Source of the DNA: Strongyloides papillosus
Taxonomy: Eukaryota > Nematoda > Chromadorea > Rhabditida > Strongyloididae
Reading direction: 5' to 3'
Assembly (NCBI GenBank): GCA_005656395.1
Contig: SRSI01000020.1
Location: 1-64,000, forward strand
DNA: 64,000 nucleotides
Part shown: one piece after another, positions 33,747 through 46,979 of the stretch
How positions within the stretch are numbered: position 1 is the stretch's first letter
How the letters are laid out: the number at the start of each line of letters is the position of its first letter
The notes under the pieces: generated by a model
What the model was told of the DNA's origin: nothing
Seen by the model: only the letters and a program-made list of their open reading frames with translations
The model's database searches: none
Made by a program: the position numbers and the translations under genes

Positions 33747-35987
33747 CTTTAACAGTTGTTTAACATCATAAATCTTTTTTTTTAATAAAAATTTCTTTAT
33801 ATTTTATGATTAATGGTACCAACTAATGGTATTATTTTTTATTATATATTTACACCTTTTTATTATGAAATGATTTTCTAACACTTATTTTTGACGATGT
33901 TTATATAATAAACACTACTATTCTTTTGCAAAAGTTGAATAATAAAAAACAAAATTAGAATTACAACAAATTGTGTTCCTCATTCATAATTATTAATCAT
34001 CAATTGGCATAGAGTTAAACTTTAATCTAGAAACAATAAAAAGAAGAGATATAACAATGATTGTCACAGGTTGATACCTTTATACCTACCGTTATACAGA
34101 ATTCATAAACATAAGTTTAATATCATTTTGCTGAGTCATTTAATAACATTTTATCCTCAGACAACATTTAAATATATTTATGTATACTATTATATTGATA
34201 CACATATATCAATAACAATAAATGCCGATTAATAGAATTGCGGTATATAATATGCCAATGCTGGAAGTATCTTCACATCACTAGTTCAATTTAACTATAC
34301 TAGTACACACGTACCAAATGATCAATCTTAAGCACACAAAATATCATTTCTCTCTATAACTTCATCACCTCTTTTTTTCTATGTAGTTTTTTATATCTTT
34401 GTAATGCATTAACTCATTCTTTGATTGTAAACAAATTTTTAATTAAATAATTTCTAATTATTATATTTAAAAAGAAGTGTCATATAAATGTAGCACTTAA
34501 ATTTTAATATAAAACTTTTTCTTTATAAAATGACAAGATATTAAAATGATGTATATATACTTTTTAAGGAAATATTTCTATAATTTACTTTTTAAACAAT
34601 CTTCTAAGAGGAGAGAAATTGATGTTAAAAAATTTATAATATGCATATTATATAACTTTTTCAAATATTCTTTTACCTTTTTAAATTTTATAACATTTCA
34701 ATACTTTTAAAATCTCTATATACGATGCAATATATGTGCTAATTATAAAAATTTCTTTATGTTTACATTCATTTATCTTTTTTTATAATTGCCTACGTAA
34801 CATGATAGTTATTTTGAATCGAATAATATCAAATAAATATGTTATTTAGATACATTTTCACATAATGTTCCTTCTAACAGTTTTAACAATCAAAAAAATT
34901 AATACACATATTTATTACATTTTAACTTTTAAAATAGAACCATCTTATTATTATTAATACTTTTTATCCATTCCATAAATTACTCTTTATTTAAAAATAC
35001 ATGGAAAATAAATTTATATTTGTTTGTCATTTAGTTTGTTTAGTATATTTCATTTAATAAATCCTAACAAAATATTTAAAGATTTTTTACATTAAAATGA
35101 ACAAATTTTTTACATATATTAAATGCCTTAATTATAAATCATTTATCTAATTAAAAATCCTATTATTTTTGATGATAAAGCAAATAAAATTATACATCTG
35201 TTATTATTATAAAAGAATAATATAATATATTTAAAGAATGTTTAAAGAGTTTAAAAAGTTATTTCTTCAAAAAGAATAATATATCTATATGATATTGTTC
35301 TTGCCCTCAATTAAAAGTTTTAGTTTCCTCTAACAAATAGTTTTACTTTAACATCATGATTGTCATTTTGTTAACTATCATTTTCACCATATACTATTTA
35401 TCAACAATAATTATTTTATCATGAAAAATTATTATTAATTTACTATTGCAATATAATTTAATTAACAGTTATTGAATCTGTTTAACATCTACTCTCTCAT
35501 ATTTACAACTTCCTCCTATTATAAGTTATAAATTAATTTTATACAAATTTTCTTCCAATTTTTCACATTTAAATATATAATAACTAAAAGAAAAAGTAGA
35601 CACATTTGATTAATATTTAATCGCTATTTCTAGATAGTACTAAGGAATAATCATTAACTTGAATCACTTTGTTTTATATATGATCATTAGGACATCCAAT
35701 TCTTTGATTAGAATAATTTATTACAACATCCTATTACAACATTTAAATTACTTTTTTTTATTAACAACCCTCATATTTATTTTTAAAAATTATTTTTTTG
35801 TCATTCCTCTATCCTTTACATGTGTAACAGAAAGATTTTATAAAGTGTATCTTTTTATATGATTCAGTTGTTATTTAATTTTACCAACTGTTTAAATACG
35901 TTGGTTTTTTAAAATTATTTACTTATCAAATTATCATATATTTGAAATCAATTATAGGTTTTCTAAAGTATTGATATTTTTAATCAA
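33747..35987. other. Intergenic, nothing recognised
   Basis: About 2.2 kb of AT-rich DNA between the metalloprotease and rin-1. Short AT-rich frames only. Upstream non-coding exons or the promoter of rin-1 may lie here but cannot be seen directly. Confidence 0.5.
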
Positions 35988-38900
35988 ATGACATCTAAAG
36001 AAGTATCTACAGAAAGGAATCAACAGAAATCCTCAACACCCTCAATGGATGGATCAGGAGGGGCAGATGATGAGGAAGTTGAAATAGAAGTTGAAGAATT
36101 AACTCCATCTGTTGCGGTAGAATTCACCAAACCAACAACCTCACACTCATCTAATACCGCCGGTAAGTCAGGGATTGCTGGTGATTCACGTTCAGGTCAA
36201 ATGAGTACAATAAATAATAATAACATTAGTAAAAATTTGAAAAGAGATAATAATATTAAAAATGAAGAAAATATCAAGAACCAGATTGGAGAGTTATTGA
36301 AGAATACCATTCATAATCCTAAGGTAAGTTTATTTTATATAAATTTTATTTCATAAGTTTTATTTCATAATAATCTATTTTTATTTCAATATTTTTTACC
36401 CATATTTTTATTTATTATATGAGTTGTCCTTACAAATATTATTATTTTATTTCTAGTATATTCTAAATAAAATAACTTACCTCTTTTTTGATGGTATTAA
36501 AAAGAAAATGATGACATAATTGTAGAAAAATATATAGAAAAAAGTGACACTTAATGATTGTGCAATTAATCACCAAAAAAATTATTTTTTAATCTTAAAC
36601 ATCTTATTTTTCACATTTTATCTTTTTTTTTCTAGAATCCACGGGCACCATCTAAAGGTGAAATCAATTTATTAATGAATTGTAATAATGGAGGAGTAAT
36701 TAAAATATCGAATGATTCAAAGATACTTGACAGCACTACATTGGCGACAAATAAAATATCATTATTAGAAAAAATTATAATCACACATCCAGTGTGGTAT
36801 TTAAGAAATATTGGTAGAATAGAAGCATGTCACCTACTAAAAAACATGATTCCAGGTGTATGTATTGATTTTACCTCGCTTCATTAATTATCATTTACAT
36901 TATAGAGTTTTATTGTAAGATCATCAACAAAAATTCATTCAATGGCCCTAACGATAAGATTACCACCTGAATTTAAGAATGATAATGATCATTATTTAAT
37001 TGAAACTATAAATGGTTCAGTTAGATTGGAAGGTTCACTAAGATCTTTTAAATCATTACCATTATTAATTGAATATTACTGTAAACATGGAGAAGAAATA
37101 CATGTAAAACTAGAAATGCCTCCAGCCATTATCCATTGTCAGGTAGTGGAGGAGTTAAAAAGAATTTCAAAGATAGGAGCAAGTAAGTTTGATTTAAAAA
37201 TTAAAATATATTAATTTAAGAGGATTAAATAAAATTTTGAAACATTTAGAGGTATTTTAAGTTCTTAATCCTTAAAATGTCTAGTTAGCCATATTATAAT
37301 CTATAGTAGATATATTTTTAAAAAGACACAATATATTACTACTTACTTATTTCACACATTAATGTCTGACTTTTTAAATTTATTATAATAAAAATAAGAA
37401 TAGGAAAAATACGTTCTAGAAAAGTTTAATAATTTTTTGAAACCTTTTACATCAAAAATGTGTAACTTTTTTACTACTACAATATCTTTACTACTCTATC
37501 TTTTTTACTCTTTTATATTTTTTTTCACAAAACACTGTTGCCGTCCCATTTCTATCAATTCCTTTTATTATACCTCTAATCATAAAATAATAAAATCATC
37601 ATCCACCAATTTAATTGCATAAAATTAGATTTAAATACACGTTAGATCAAAAATATTTTAATTTTCTTATTTGACACTTCAATATAAATATGTATAGATA
37701 TATTTTGTACTTCAAACACATCACAATAGACAATTGATTTCATATATAATGTTTAATATATATTTTTTGTTATATTTAAAAACATTTTCATTTAACAGTT
37801 GCGTATAAATTACATAATAAAGTATAAGATAGAATCTTTAAAGTTCCATTTATCTATATTATATCATTTTATAGATATTATATTTAAATGTTTTAAATGA
37901 TAAGAAATAGATATATAGTAGTAATTATTAAAATTATTATAACGATAGTCTCTTTGTAGTATCTTAATATTATAAATATATATGTTATTCTTAAAAAATA
38001 TGTCTTTTTTTAACATGTTAATTTATTATACCTAATTAAATTTTTTATGCCGATATAACAAATTTTCCTTTAGAATTACATACCTCCATTATGTTAAAAG
38101 AATAATTGATAAACTTTGATATAAAGTTAAATGCCGTTAACCAAAATTTATTAATATAAAGATATCTTTCTTATAAATCATAATACTTGTCCTTGACTTA
38201 TTATATTTGTTAACTAATTTTTGATTTACCTTTATTTAATAAGGTTATAACAAGCACATTTTTACCTTTTATAAACATTAATTGTTTTCATGTATGTTTT
38301 ATTGGTCAAGAAAAGAAAAATATTTTGTTAGATGTATTAAGATTGTAAGAAGATAATAAAATCCTTATAAACTTCATTATCTTTCTTATACAACCAAATC
38401 TTATTATTAATGATATTCATAGTAATATACTGTTTAAAGTCTTTTCTTCAACCTGATATTATTATAGTATAAATATCTCTTCAAATTTTATTCTCCATTT
38501 ATTTTAAAAATAAATTTTATAAATACGTAAGATTTAATTTTAATTAGTTTGATCTATGGTACCAATATACTTTTTATCGTAAAACTATACATTAATAATT
38601 TTCTATAGTAAAACAAATATTTTAGTCACTTTTTTTATTCTTTATTATACAATAATATTAATCTTTAATAGTGTATATTTGTTTAAATTCACATGAGGCA
38701 ATTATTTATCATAAACATATCTTTTACAATATTGATGAAAATAATTTATGTATATCTATATTTGTTTTAAACAATGTCGTAAAAAAGGAAAATATTTCCA
38801 CAAATAATAATTATTTATTTATTACAGATTTCTGGAATACAGAACTAGCTCATCTTCTACCATCAATCACACCAAGGGATGAACGGGAGATGACTCCTGT

Positions 38901-41900
38901 ACCACAATCGTTTAGTTTACTCTCCAATAATAGTAATTTTTCAAGAACATCTGATTATTTTTCACATAATAGTGATACATTTACAAATGTTCCTTCTTAT
39001 CAATCAAATACGCTAAACTCATCATTTTATTCAATCAAAAATGCTTTTAAACCAACGACATCCTCTTCCTCAACATTATCTAAGAACAGTGGTAATTGTA
39101 GACCATCAACTAGATCATCAACAAGATCTTACAAAGAACAAGAAAAAAGAACACCATCATTTTTGAAATCATTATTTTTTGGATCTAGTAATAGTATTAA
39201 AAAACAACAACAGCAGCAACAACAAAATCAATTTACTTTTAATCGTTCTCATTCCACACAAGTACCTATAAAAAAACTCGAATCTCAATCAGCATTTAGT
39301 TCTTTAGCACAATGCTATTATTTTAATCCATCAAATTCAGAATCAATGAATAATAATAATTGTAATATTTATGATAGATCAAAAGAAAAAATCACTAAAA
39401 AAAGAACTTTTCCAGAAGGTATACCTTCAACTAGAACTTCATCAACAGGATCAAAAAATGTTAATCCCCATCAAGCATCACAACAGACATCAAATTTAAT
39501 ACCAATAAATTCACCATCCTCTCAACCATTAAATAATTATAATAAAGATAAAAAAGAAAGTAAGAAAAGTACACAAATGTCTGGTAAAGATATATCTACC
39601 AATAAAGTATTATTAACAAATCAACTGTCACATAGTAACAATGCAAATAAAACTACTAACTATATGAATAATAATTTTTCATTATCAAGTTCAAAACCTC
39701 AAAATACTAAAAGTACTAACAATGTCAATAAAGTAACCAGATGCTTTCCCTCACCACTATCACTAACTAATAATAATACTAAAAAATCTTCAGTTCATTC
39801 AAACGATTTTGAGGAGCTTAATCTATTAACTATAGGTTAGTTTAAATATTTGATATTTTATTTTAAAAAAATTACAAATTGTTATTAAATATATAAGTTT
39901 CTTTCTTTTTTAGTTGGAGAAGATTCAGTTAGAGCAAGACAATTAGCATTTAGAAGAGAAATAAGTGATGTGGCAGCTTCAATAACAGCTAAAAGATTAG
40001 CTAATCATTTTGAGAAACCTGATATTGTGAGGAGAGGATATAATTGTAATAATAAGTCTAATCCTGATCTTTTAAATGATATGTCTCTATCAATAGTTGG
40101 TGAGGAAAATGTTTTACCAGTCAAAAACAATAATGTAAATATGTGTGGTAGACCAATTATCATGAGAAAAACAGGTGATGGAAAAATAAATGATAAAAAT
40201 ACCATAATAAAGAATGGTTTTTTCTGTGATAATAACAATAAAAATCAGTCATCTAATAATATTAAAGAAATTCATAGATTATCTGTACCTAACCTATATG
40301 ATCAAAAGAATAATGAATTACTAGAACAACATAAGGCCGTAACTACCTCTGCTAAAGCTCTCCTTGCCAAATTAGGTAGAAGAGATGGAGAATTACAGGT
40401 AAGATTATTTAATTATTACTATTATACATGAATGTTAAACTAACATGTCACATTCATTTCATTTTTTCTCTGACACTACAATACAACATAATTTTATTTG
40501 AGTTGGGTTTAGTTAAGAGAGCTTGAAATCTCTTTAATCTTTAGTAACTGTCTTGTCACTGACAATACTCCTCAATCATCTTTTCCCCCTTCATAGTACT
40601 TTTGATGGCATATTTATTTACATAATTTTCCTTTCTTCCTCCAATTATTATTTTGTCCCTCATTTATAATCTCTATTTCAATTAATCTAAAACCAAAAGT
40701 TACACTTTTCATAAACAAACTGAATATATTAAAAAGATTTATCATAGAAGGTAATATAATACTTTCCTCTACAACAACATAAGGTGTTAGGTTGAACTTT
40801 TATATTACCAAAACCTAAAACTATTATTCTAAATCCATGACCATTGCTAATATATTAACTATAAATAAAATACATTTTATACTTTTATTATCTTAATCAT
40901 TGAACAGTAGAGAAAACATTATTACCAAATGTAATTTGGAAATTCACTTATAAGTAGTCTTTATGGTTATTTTTATGGTGTGCAGCTATTAAGTCAAACA
41001 ATTTACAAGTGTTGTTAAATGAATAGATCAAGAAAATTTTCATAGTTTTTTTTCTACTATATTATGAGAAAATAATTGCTCTATTTCTATTATATTCCTA
41101 CATTTAAATTTATTTTTACAATCATTAGTTGTATTAAAAATATATTTTCCACTAAATATATTATATTAGTTTTTGTTTACATATTTATAATGAATTATTT
41201 TAATAATGATAACATAATTTTTTCATTATAAATGAATGTTATTATAAATTCAAACAGTGTAGAAATTAATTTTAATTTTCTTTCCCTTAAAACTTTTAAA
41301 TACATCTTATCTTAATTATTTATATTATTTTCTTTCTTGTCTCATTATTGATATAATATAATGAAATGAAACTTGATTATAAAAGTACGAATACCATATT
41401 AAGAAGATATATGTGATTGAAATTACTAAAGACCATATGTTAAAAATATCTAATTTCCTTTTTATTATCTTATTACTTATTACATTACTTTATGCATTAA
41501 TCTTTCCTCTTTTCAGACAATCAACGAAGGCTTAATAACTCCAGTAGTTAGGCGTAAACAATTTAACAATTCAACGTCCTCATTTAATTCTTCTTCTACA
41601 GATAATACAACTTCCGATTACCATAAAGTTTTCATTGATCCAAAATATAATATTATAAATACATCTAATAACAAAACCTCACCACAAACAAATTTCAATA
41701 ATAATATTATTAATAAGTCACCTCAAACAAATTCAAAGTGGTCTGCTGTTAATGCTGAAATGAAATCTAGACAACGTGCCACTAAAATTATACCATTTTC
41801 TAATAATAATCTATCTAATAATAATAATCAAATATTTCAAGAATCTTCTACCTCTGAATATACACCAATATCAGATTTTAATAAAAGTCAAAATAATAGA

Positions 41901-43670
41901 CACTCTACTATATCAGGAATTTCTGATATATGCGGCAGTATCAATCATAACAATCAAAATGATGAAGACTCTATTTCTGTTGCAGGAACTGTTTTTAATG
42001 AACCCTGGGACTCTAATATTTGGGAGAATCTTCTTGATCTTGCTAAAACAGTAGATGAAAATTCTGCCTTTAATACACCAATAATTGAAAAAACAGGAGG
42101 TACATTTGACTCAGCTATTAGCAGTAACAATACTCTAACTACAACATCTCAAAGTAGTGCTAGTAGTGTATTTAGTGAAGGTAATATTTCTCCGAAAATG
42201 AAAATAACAAATAATGGAGTAACACTAAAGATTGGAGATAAAGTTTTTGATGAAAAAATTAAACTTGTTAAAAAAGATAATATACAAGATAATAATTATT
42301 ATAATATGGGGAAAGATGAGACAAGTATATGCTATGATATGAGTGAAAGTCAAACATTAAACAGAAAGAATTTAGCAAGAGAAAGAATGAGATCAACAAA
42401 ACGCGGAAGTTGTATGTTAAATCCAGATGCTATTTCCCTACCATCGCCTGTCGGAAATGATTTAGATGAAAGTAAATTAATCATCCAACAGTATATTGAA
42501 ACATTATCTCATGATGCTGGAACAATTTTTGGTGCAACATTACAAAGATTTATTGAATGTACATTTGAGGCTAATGAAACATGTCCAAATACAGTTATTA
42601 GGAATGTAAGACAATTTTTAACAGGAATTAAAAATTATTTGGTAAAAAATGGTGAAAGGAATCTGCATAAAATTATTGAACAAGAAAGTTCTAAACTTCC
42701 TGAAAATGCTTTCCTTGATATTGATGCTATTTTAGAGACTTCATTATATAAATTGCTATTAAAACCAATCAAGAATTTACTATACCATTTATCTATCAAA
42801 AAAAATGGTGATGAACATCAAATTGTTACTAGTAATTTATTAACTATACGTGGTATGACATTAGAAAAATTAGGTATTAGTAATGATATAAAATATAGTG
42901 ATAATACAAACATATTAGATAACGTGAAACTTTATCTTAAAAAAATGCAACAACATTATTCACCATTTAAAAAATTGGATAATTTTTTGAAAGCTATGGA
43001 AAATTGTATTGATATTGAAAAGATTAATGATATGATATCGTCTATTTCTACAACATCTACATCATATTTATTTTCCACAACAACCTCTGTTACGGGTGAA
43101 GATCTAATAAGAATCATTATGTTTACACTTGCTAAAGGAAATGCTGTTACTTGTGACATTGATACATGGTATATGTGGGAATTATTACCTCAAAGAGTTT
43201 TAACTAGTGGTGATACAGCTTTCTACATCTCAGCATTATTTTCAGCAATACAATTATTAAAAGATCCAGAATGTGTTAAAAAATTATCAAGTGATATTTT
43301 ATCTACATCTGATTTTTCTACAGCATCTTATCATTCTCCATCTAATGGACCACCAAAAGTGGATTGTTTAATTAAAGTTGCTGTTCCAGATGAACAAGAT
43401 GGAACAATACGTTACCATACTTTTCCATCACTTCCACAAATGCCTGTAGGTAAATTAAGTAGAATCATTGGTGGTCGATTTAATATTACATGCCCAGAAG
43501 ATTATGGTTTGTATATACTTTTTGATGGTTATGAATCGAAATTAGGACCCAATGAATGTCCATATCACGTTGTCTGTCAACTTCGTTCCACCAATACTCC
43601 ATTCCTTTTTGCTTACAAAAGAAATGATGCCAAAATTGCTTGGCCAAAGATGAGTCTTAGTAGTAATTAG
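35988..43670 (+). CDS. rin-1: RIN-1: Ras and Rab interactor, VPS9-domain exchange factor
   Basis: Six exons, 35988-36323, 36636-36857, 36906-37182, 38828-39835, 39914-40398 and 41517-43670, give 1,493 aa. The SH2 domain is at about 160-255 (WYLRNIGRIEACHLL, then SFIVRSS after splicing). A long Ser/Asn/Thr-rich linker follows, with a polyglutamine run near residue 400. Then come the RIN-homology region (from about 1090), a VPS9 domain (about 1230-1370, TWYMWELLPQRVL) and a C-terminal Ras-association domain (about 1389-1490). This SH2-RH-VPS9-RA layout is that of RIN proteins and Drosophila Sprint, which activate Rab5-type GTPases and link Ras or receptor signalling to endocytosis. Start at 35988 is the first ATG; additional upstream exons are possible. 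It converges on the acetyltransferase gene 151 bp downstream. Confidence 0.93.
37183..38827 (+). other. Long intron 3 of rin-1
   Basis: A 1,645-bp intron bounded by A/GTAAGT and TTTATTACAG, in phase 1. It is exceptional in size next to the 40-60 bp introns around it. No gene or repeat was recognised inside; a short frame at 38671 is only the exon 4 frame read upstream of its acceptor. Confidence 0.75.
40399..41516 (+). other. Long intron 5 of rin-1
   Basis: A 1,118-bp intron from CAG/GTAAGA to TTTTCAG. No embedded ORF or RNA gene was seen. Confidence 0.75.
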
Positions 43671-43821
43671 AATTTTTTTGAAACTATCCCTGTGGACTGC
43701 TATTAAAATACATGTACAAATGTTTATATATCTATTTTTGTTATATTTTTATTAAAAATTTTTATTGTAAAAAAATATTATTTATAATTAAATATAAAAT
43801 GTTTTTATTTAGTTCTTAATT

Positions 43822-44915
43822 TCATGACGATAAAAGATTTTTAAACATTAAAGCACCTCCAGTTCCTTTGTCAAGAAGGTTTTGAAAGACAAGTTCATCT
43901 TTAACTTTGAAATCTGTAAAATTAACTGTTCTTAATGCAACAAAACCTTCCTAAAAAATAATTTTAAAAGTAACAAATAAACAAACAAACTTTTTCCATC
44001 AATTTTCTCGATCCATTAGCTGTCGTACAACTCATAACACCATGACATTCCTTTTCCTGTGCGAAATTCAATGACAACTCAACAAGTTTCTTTGCAATTC
44101 CTAATCTTGCATAAGATGGATTAACACATATAATATCAATTTTTAATAATTTCTTTATATCGTTTGGCACAAGTTTTTCATAGTTTTTTTCAATTAATGA
44201 TACAAATAAGTCTATTTTTTTAGCTTTATCACATTGATAAGGATTTTTTAAATATTCTATAAATTAATGAAAAAATATTTTTAATGAAAAAAAAATATTT
44301 TATTTATATTAGTATTAAAAACATAATTAAATTTTTTTTATAAATATGGGTAATTTATTAATTATTTATAATTTATAATAAATTATTAGAATACTTACCT
44401 TCAGAATAGTCAGTTTTGTTGTAATAATCTTTATCCATAACATCATTTTTAAGGTCACACTCTTTAACATGATGAATAGAATTTAAACATATACCAACTA
44501 ATTCTTTATCATCATTAAAAACAACAACGGAAACATTATCCATTAGATATTCGGAAGCAATATCTGTGAAAAAATCTTCCAAATCTTCCTCTTTACAATC
44601 TAAACTTTGTGTAATGGGTTCATGTATTCTAAAAACATCCATTAAAAAATCATATATTTTTTTATTGTCAAATTCTTCTGCCTTAAAGAATGATACAACT
44701 TTCGTGTTTGGTAAATTTATAGATATACTATCAAGTAGAACACTTTTCTTTTCATAATAATCTTCATGTGGTGGTGGTGATGAAGTTAAATCAAATGAAG
44801 CCCCAACAGTTTTGGCTTTTGTAGAGATGTAATCAACAGAATCTTTAGCAATTGATTCTGAAAATGATTTAACTTCTCTCCAAGTAATATTTCTAACATT
44901 TTTTATCTTATCCAT
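43822..44915 (-). CDS. GNAT-family N-acetyltransferase
   Basis: Three minus-strand exons, 44915-44399, 44256-43991 and 43950-43822 (introns of 142 and 40 bp), give 303 aa. The family is recognised from motif A in exon 2: a beta strand IDIICVNPSYARLGIAKKL with the R-x-x-G-x-A acetyl-CoA loop (here ARLGIA), then CHGVMSCTTANGSRKLMEK. Upstream strands VVVFNDDKELVGICLNS fit the usual GNAT beta2-beta3 hairpin. The first 65 or so residues are extra and unrecognised, with no signal peptide. Overall it resembles the animal arylalkylamine N-acetyltransferase group, but the acceptor substrate cannot be told from sequence alone. It is tail-to-tail with rin-1. Confidence 0.78.
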
Positions 44916-46592
44916 TTTATAAATTTATTATTTACTTTTAGATATAAGTAAAAAATATTGAGATAATAATAAATGAAGTAAAAAATTATATTTTTTAGAA
45001 GAGAAATAGATATTGGAAATTTTAGAAAAATAACTGGTAGTAGAAATTATTTTTCAATTCGACACATAAACTATTTGGTCTATAAATAACGGATATATGG
45101 TAAAAGGTACAATATTATGCATATAATAATATTGTCATTATTTTATTTATCATAATATATATACACATAAGTTAAGGAAAATATTGAAAAGAAGGAGTAA
45201 AAAATTGTAAAGAAAAAGTATAGATAGGAGTAAAGTAATTTTTAGGTTTTATTATATAATTGTGTACTTAACAATAGTGTTAAAAGATAAAATATTAAAT
45301 GAGGAGAGAATAAATTTGATAAAATATTGAAGTATACGAGATAGATGAAATGCTTTTTTTGATTAAAATAATAGAGAAGAGGTTTAAAAAAGGAAACAAT
45401 ATGTTTGAAAAAATTAAACTATTCTTAAAAAAGATATAATATGCTTATCCAAGAGACTATATATGTTTTTCCTTTTCCTTAATATTTAAAATACATTTAC
45501 TATATTGTTAGCAATTTATATGTATAATAATATATTTTTAATAATAAGGATATTTAGAAGTTAAAAAGGAATATATGTATAGAAAGATATATTAACTATT
45601 ATATTGTATTTATATTTCAAATAGTTAAATGACTTTTTGAAACATTAATAACATGTATTAGTCTTTTATTTATATGATTATTATCATGAAATCTAAAATA
45701 ATATTCCATAAAAAAATTTATATTTGATCACATAAATAACAAATATTTAAACACTTACGCTAATAATATCTAAAGTATTCCAAGTCATTAAAATACATAA
45801 ATTTAAATAAATTAAAATAGTAACTTTTTTTGGAACTTAATTATATGAAATATAAGTTTTAAAATTGTAATATTTAATGATGTTGTTGTCAAGTCATTTA
45901 CAGAATAATTTAAAATTAAATATTAACTTTTACCTAGAAAATGAAGCCTTTCATGTAATTAATTTAAATTCTCCACTATCTATAAAGCTTATTTAATTAG
46001 AAAAATTATATAAATGAAATTTGATATTATTAATATTTTAACAAGAAAGTTATGACAAAAAAAATAATATTTGAATTCTAAGTATTTCAAATTATTTCTA
46101 AGTTTTCTTTTTACAACATAAATAAAAGTGCATTTTATAAAACAATTCATGTAACTGACAAGCTTAAGAACCACCTATAAATTTTTCTCATAATTTTCTT
46201 ATTTTTCTTTACTAAATTCTCAAAACATTGGAAATTATTTATCTTTTAACAGTCTTTAAAATATTTTTTTTATTTAAAATATCAATTAATGGTTAATAGA
46301 AAAAATTCCATAATTTAAGACTTTAGAAAATTATTTATTCATTGATAAAATAAAAGCAATCAAAAATACATAATTAAAAATGCATTAATATTTTAAAACA
46401 TTTTAAAAGGTAATTTAATAATGATTCATCTAATTATGACTTGGTATTGGAGAACGTTGAAATCTTTATGTAATAATATAATATTAGTATATTTATCACC
46501 ATTTAATAAAAAAGTAATTTTTGTTTATGTATAAACTAACATTGGTTGTTAAGTATAATAAAATGGATTGTTAATTTTATGGCACCAAAATG
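44916..46592. other. Intergenic, nothing recognised
   Basis: About 1.7 kb of AT-rich DNA. A 61-codon frame on the minus strand (45989-46174) shows no family features and is likely chance. Confidence 0.5.
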
Positions 46593-46979
46593 TTAAATAT
46601 TCTGTTGATGGTTATTTATTTCATTATTTTTAGCTTCTATTTGTTCATAACCATATAAATCCCCATCATTTTTTCTTATCTCATAACTTGTTGGATATTT
46701 TCCACAGCAAAAATCTTGTATTTCTTTTTCATTGCAACCTTTGGTGCAACAATTCATTGCTATACCAACATGTGGGTTTTGAAAACCATAAGTTATATAT
46801 TCGAGTGATTTACGTTCATATAGACCTTGTGTATTAAGTTCTGGGCAAGTATAAGTAGAACAGTAATGAAATATCTTGTCTTTCATCCTCTTTCCACAGA
46901 TTGGTTTTTGAGAATTTATCATATATGCGATTCCTAATAATTGAATGAAAATAAAAATAGTTACCAAACGTGAAAACAT
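46593..46979 (-). CDS. Insulin-like peptide precursor
   Basis: A single-exon 128-aa precursor with a signal peptide (about 1-23). The B-chain-like segment has cysteines at 28, 40 and 45 (CGKRMKDKIFHYCSTYTC). A connecting segment contains an Arg-Lys pair at 56-57. The A-chain-like segment is CC-x3-C-x8-CC at 77-92. The eight cysteines fit the nematode insulin type with four disulphides. The C-terminal tail of about 36 residues beyond the last cysteine is unusual for a mature insulin and may be trimmed. It is probably secreted and acts on a DAF-2-type receptor; whether as agonist or antagonist cannot be seen. It stands alone, with no neighbour within 1.6 kb. Confidence 0.88.
   Translation of the reverse strand: MFSRLVTIFIFIQLLGIAYMINSQKPICGKRMKDKIFHYCSTYTCPELNTQGLYERKSLEYITYGFQNPHVGIAMNCCTKGCNEKEIQDFCCGKYPTSYEIRKNDGDLYGYEQIEAKNNEINNHQQNI

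Noticed and set aside
45989..46174. 61-codon minus-strand frame
   Set aside because: AT-rich chance frame without features.
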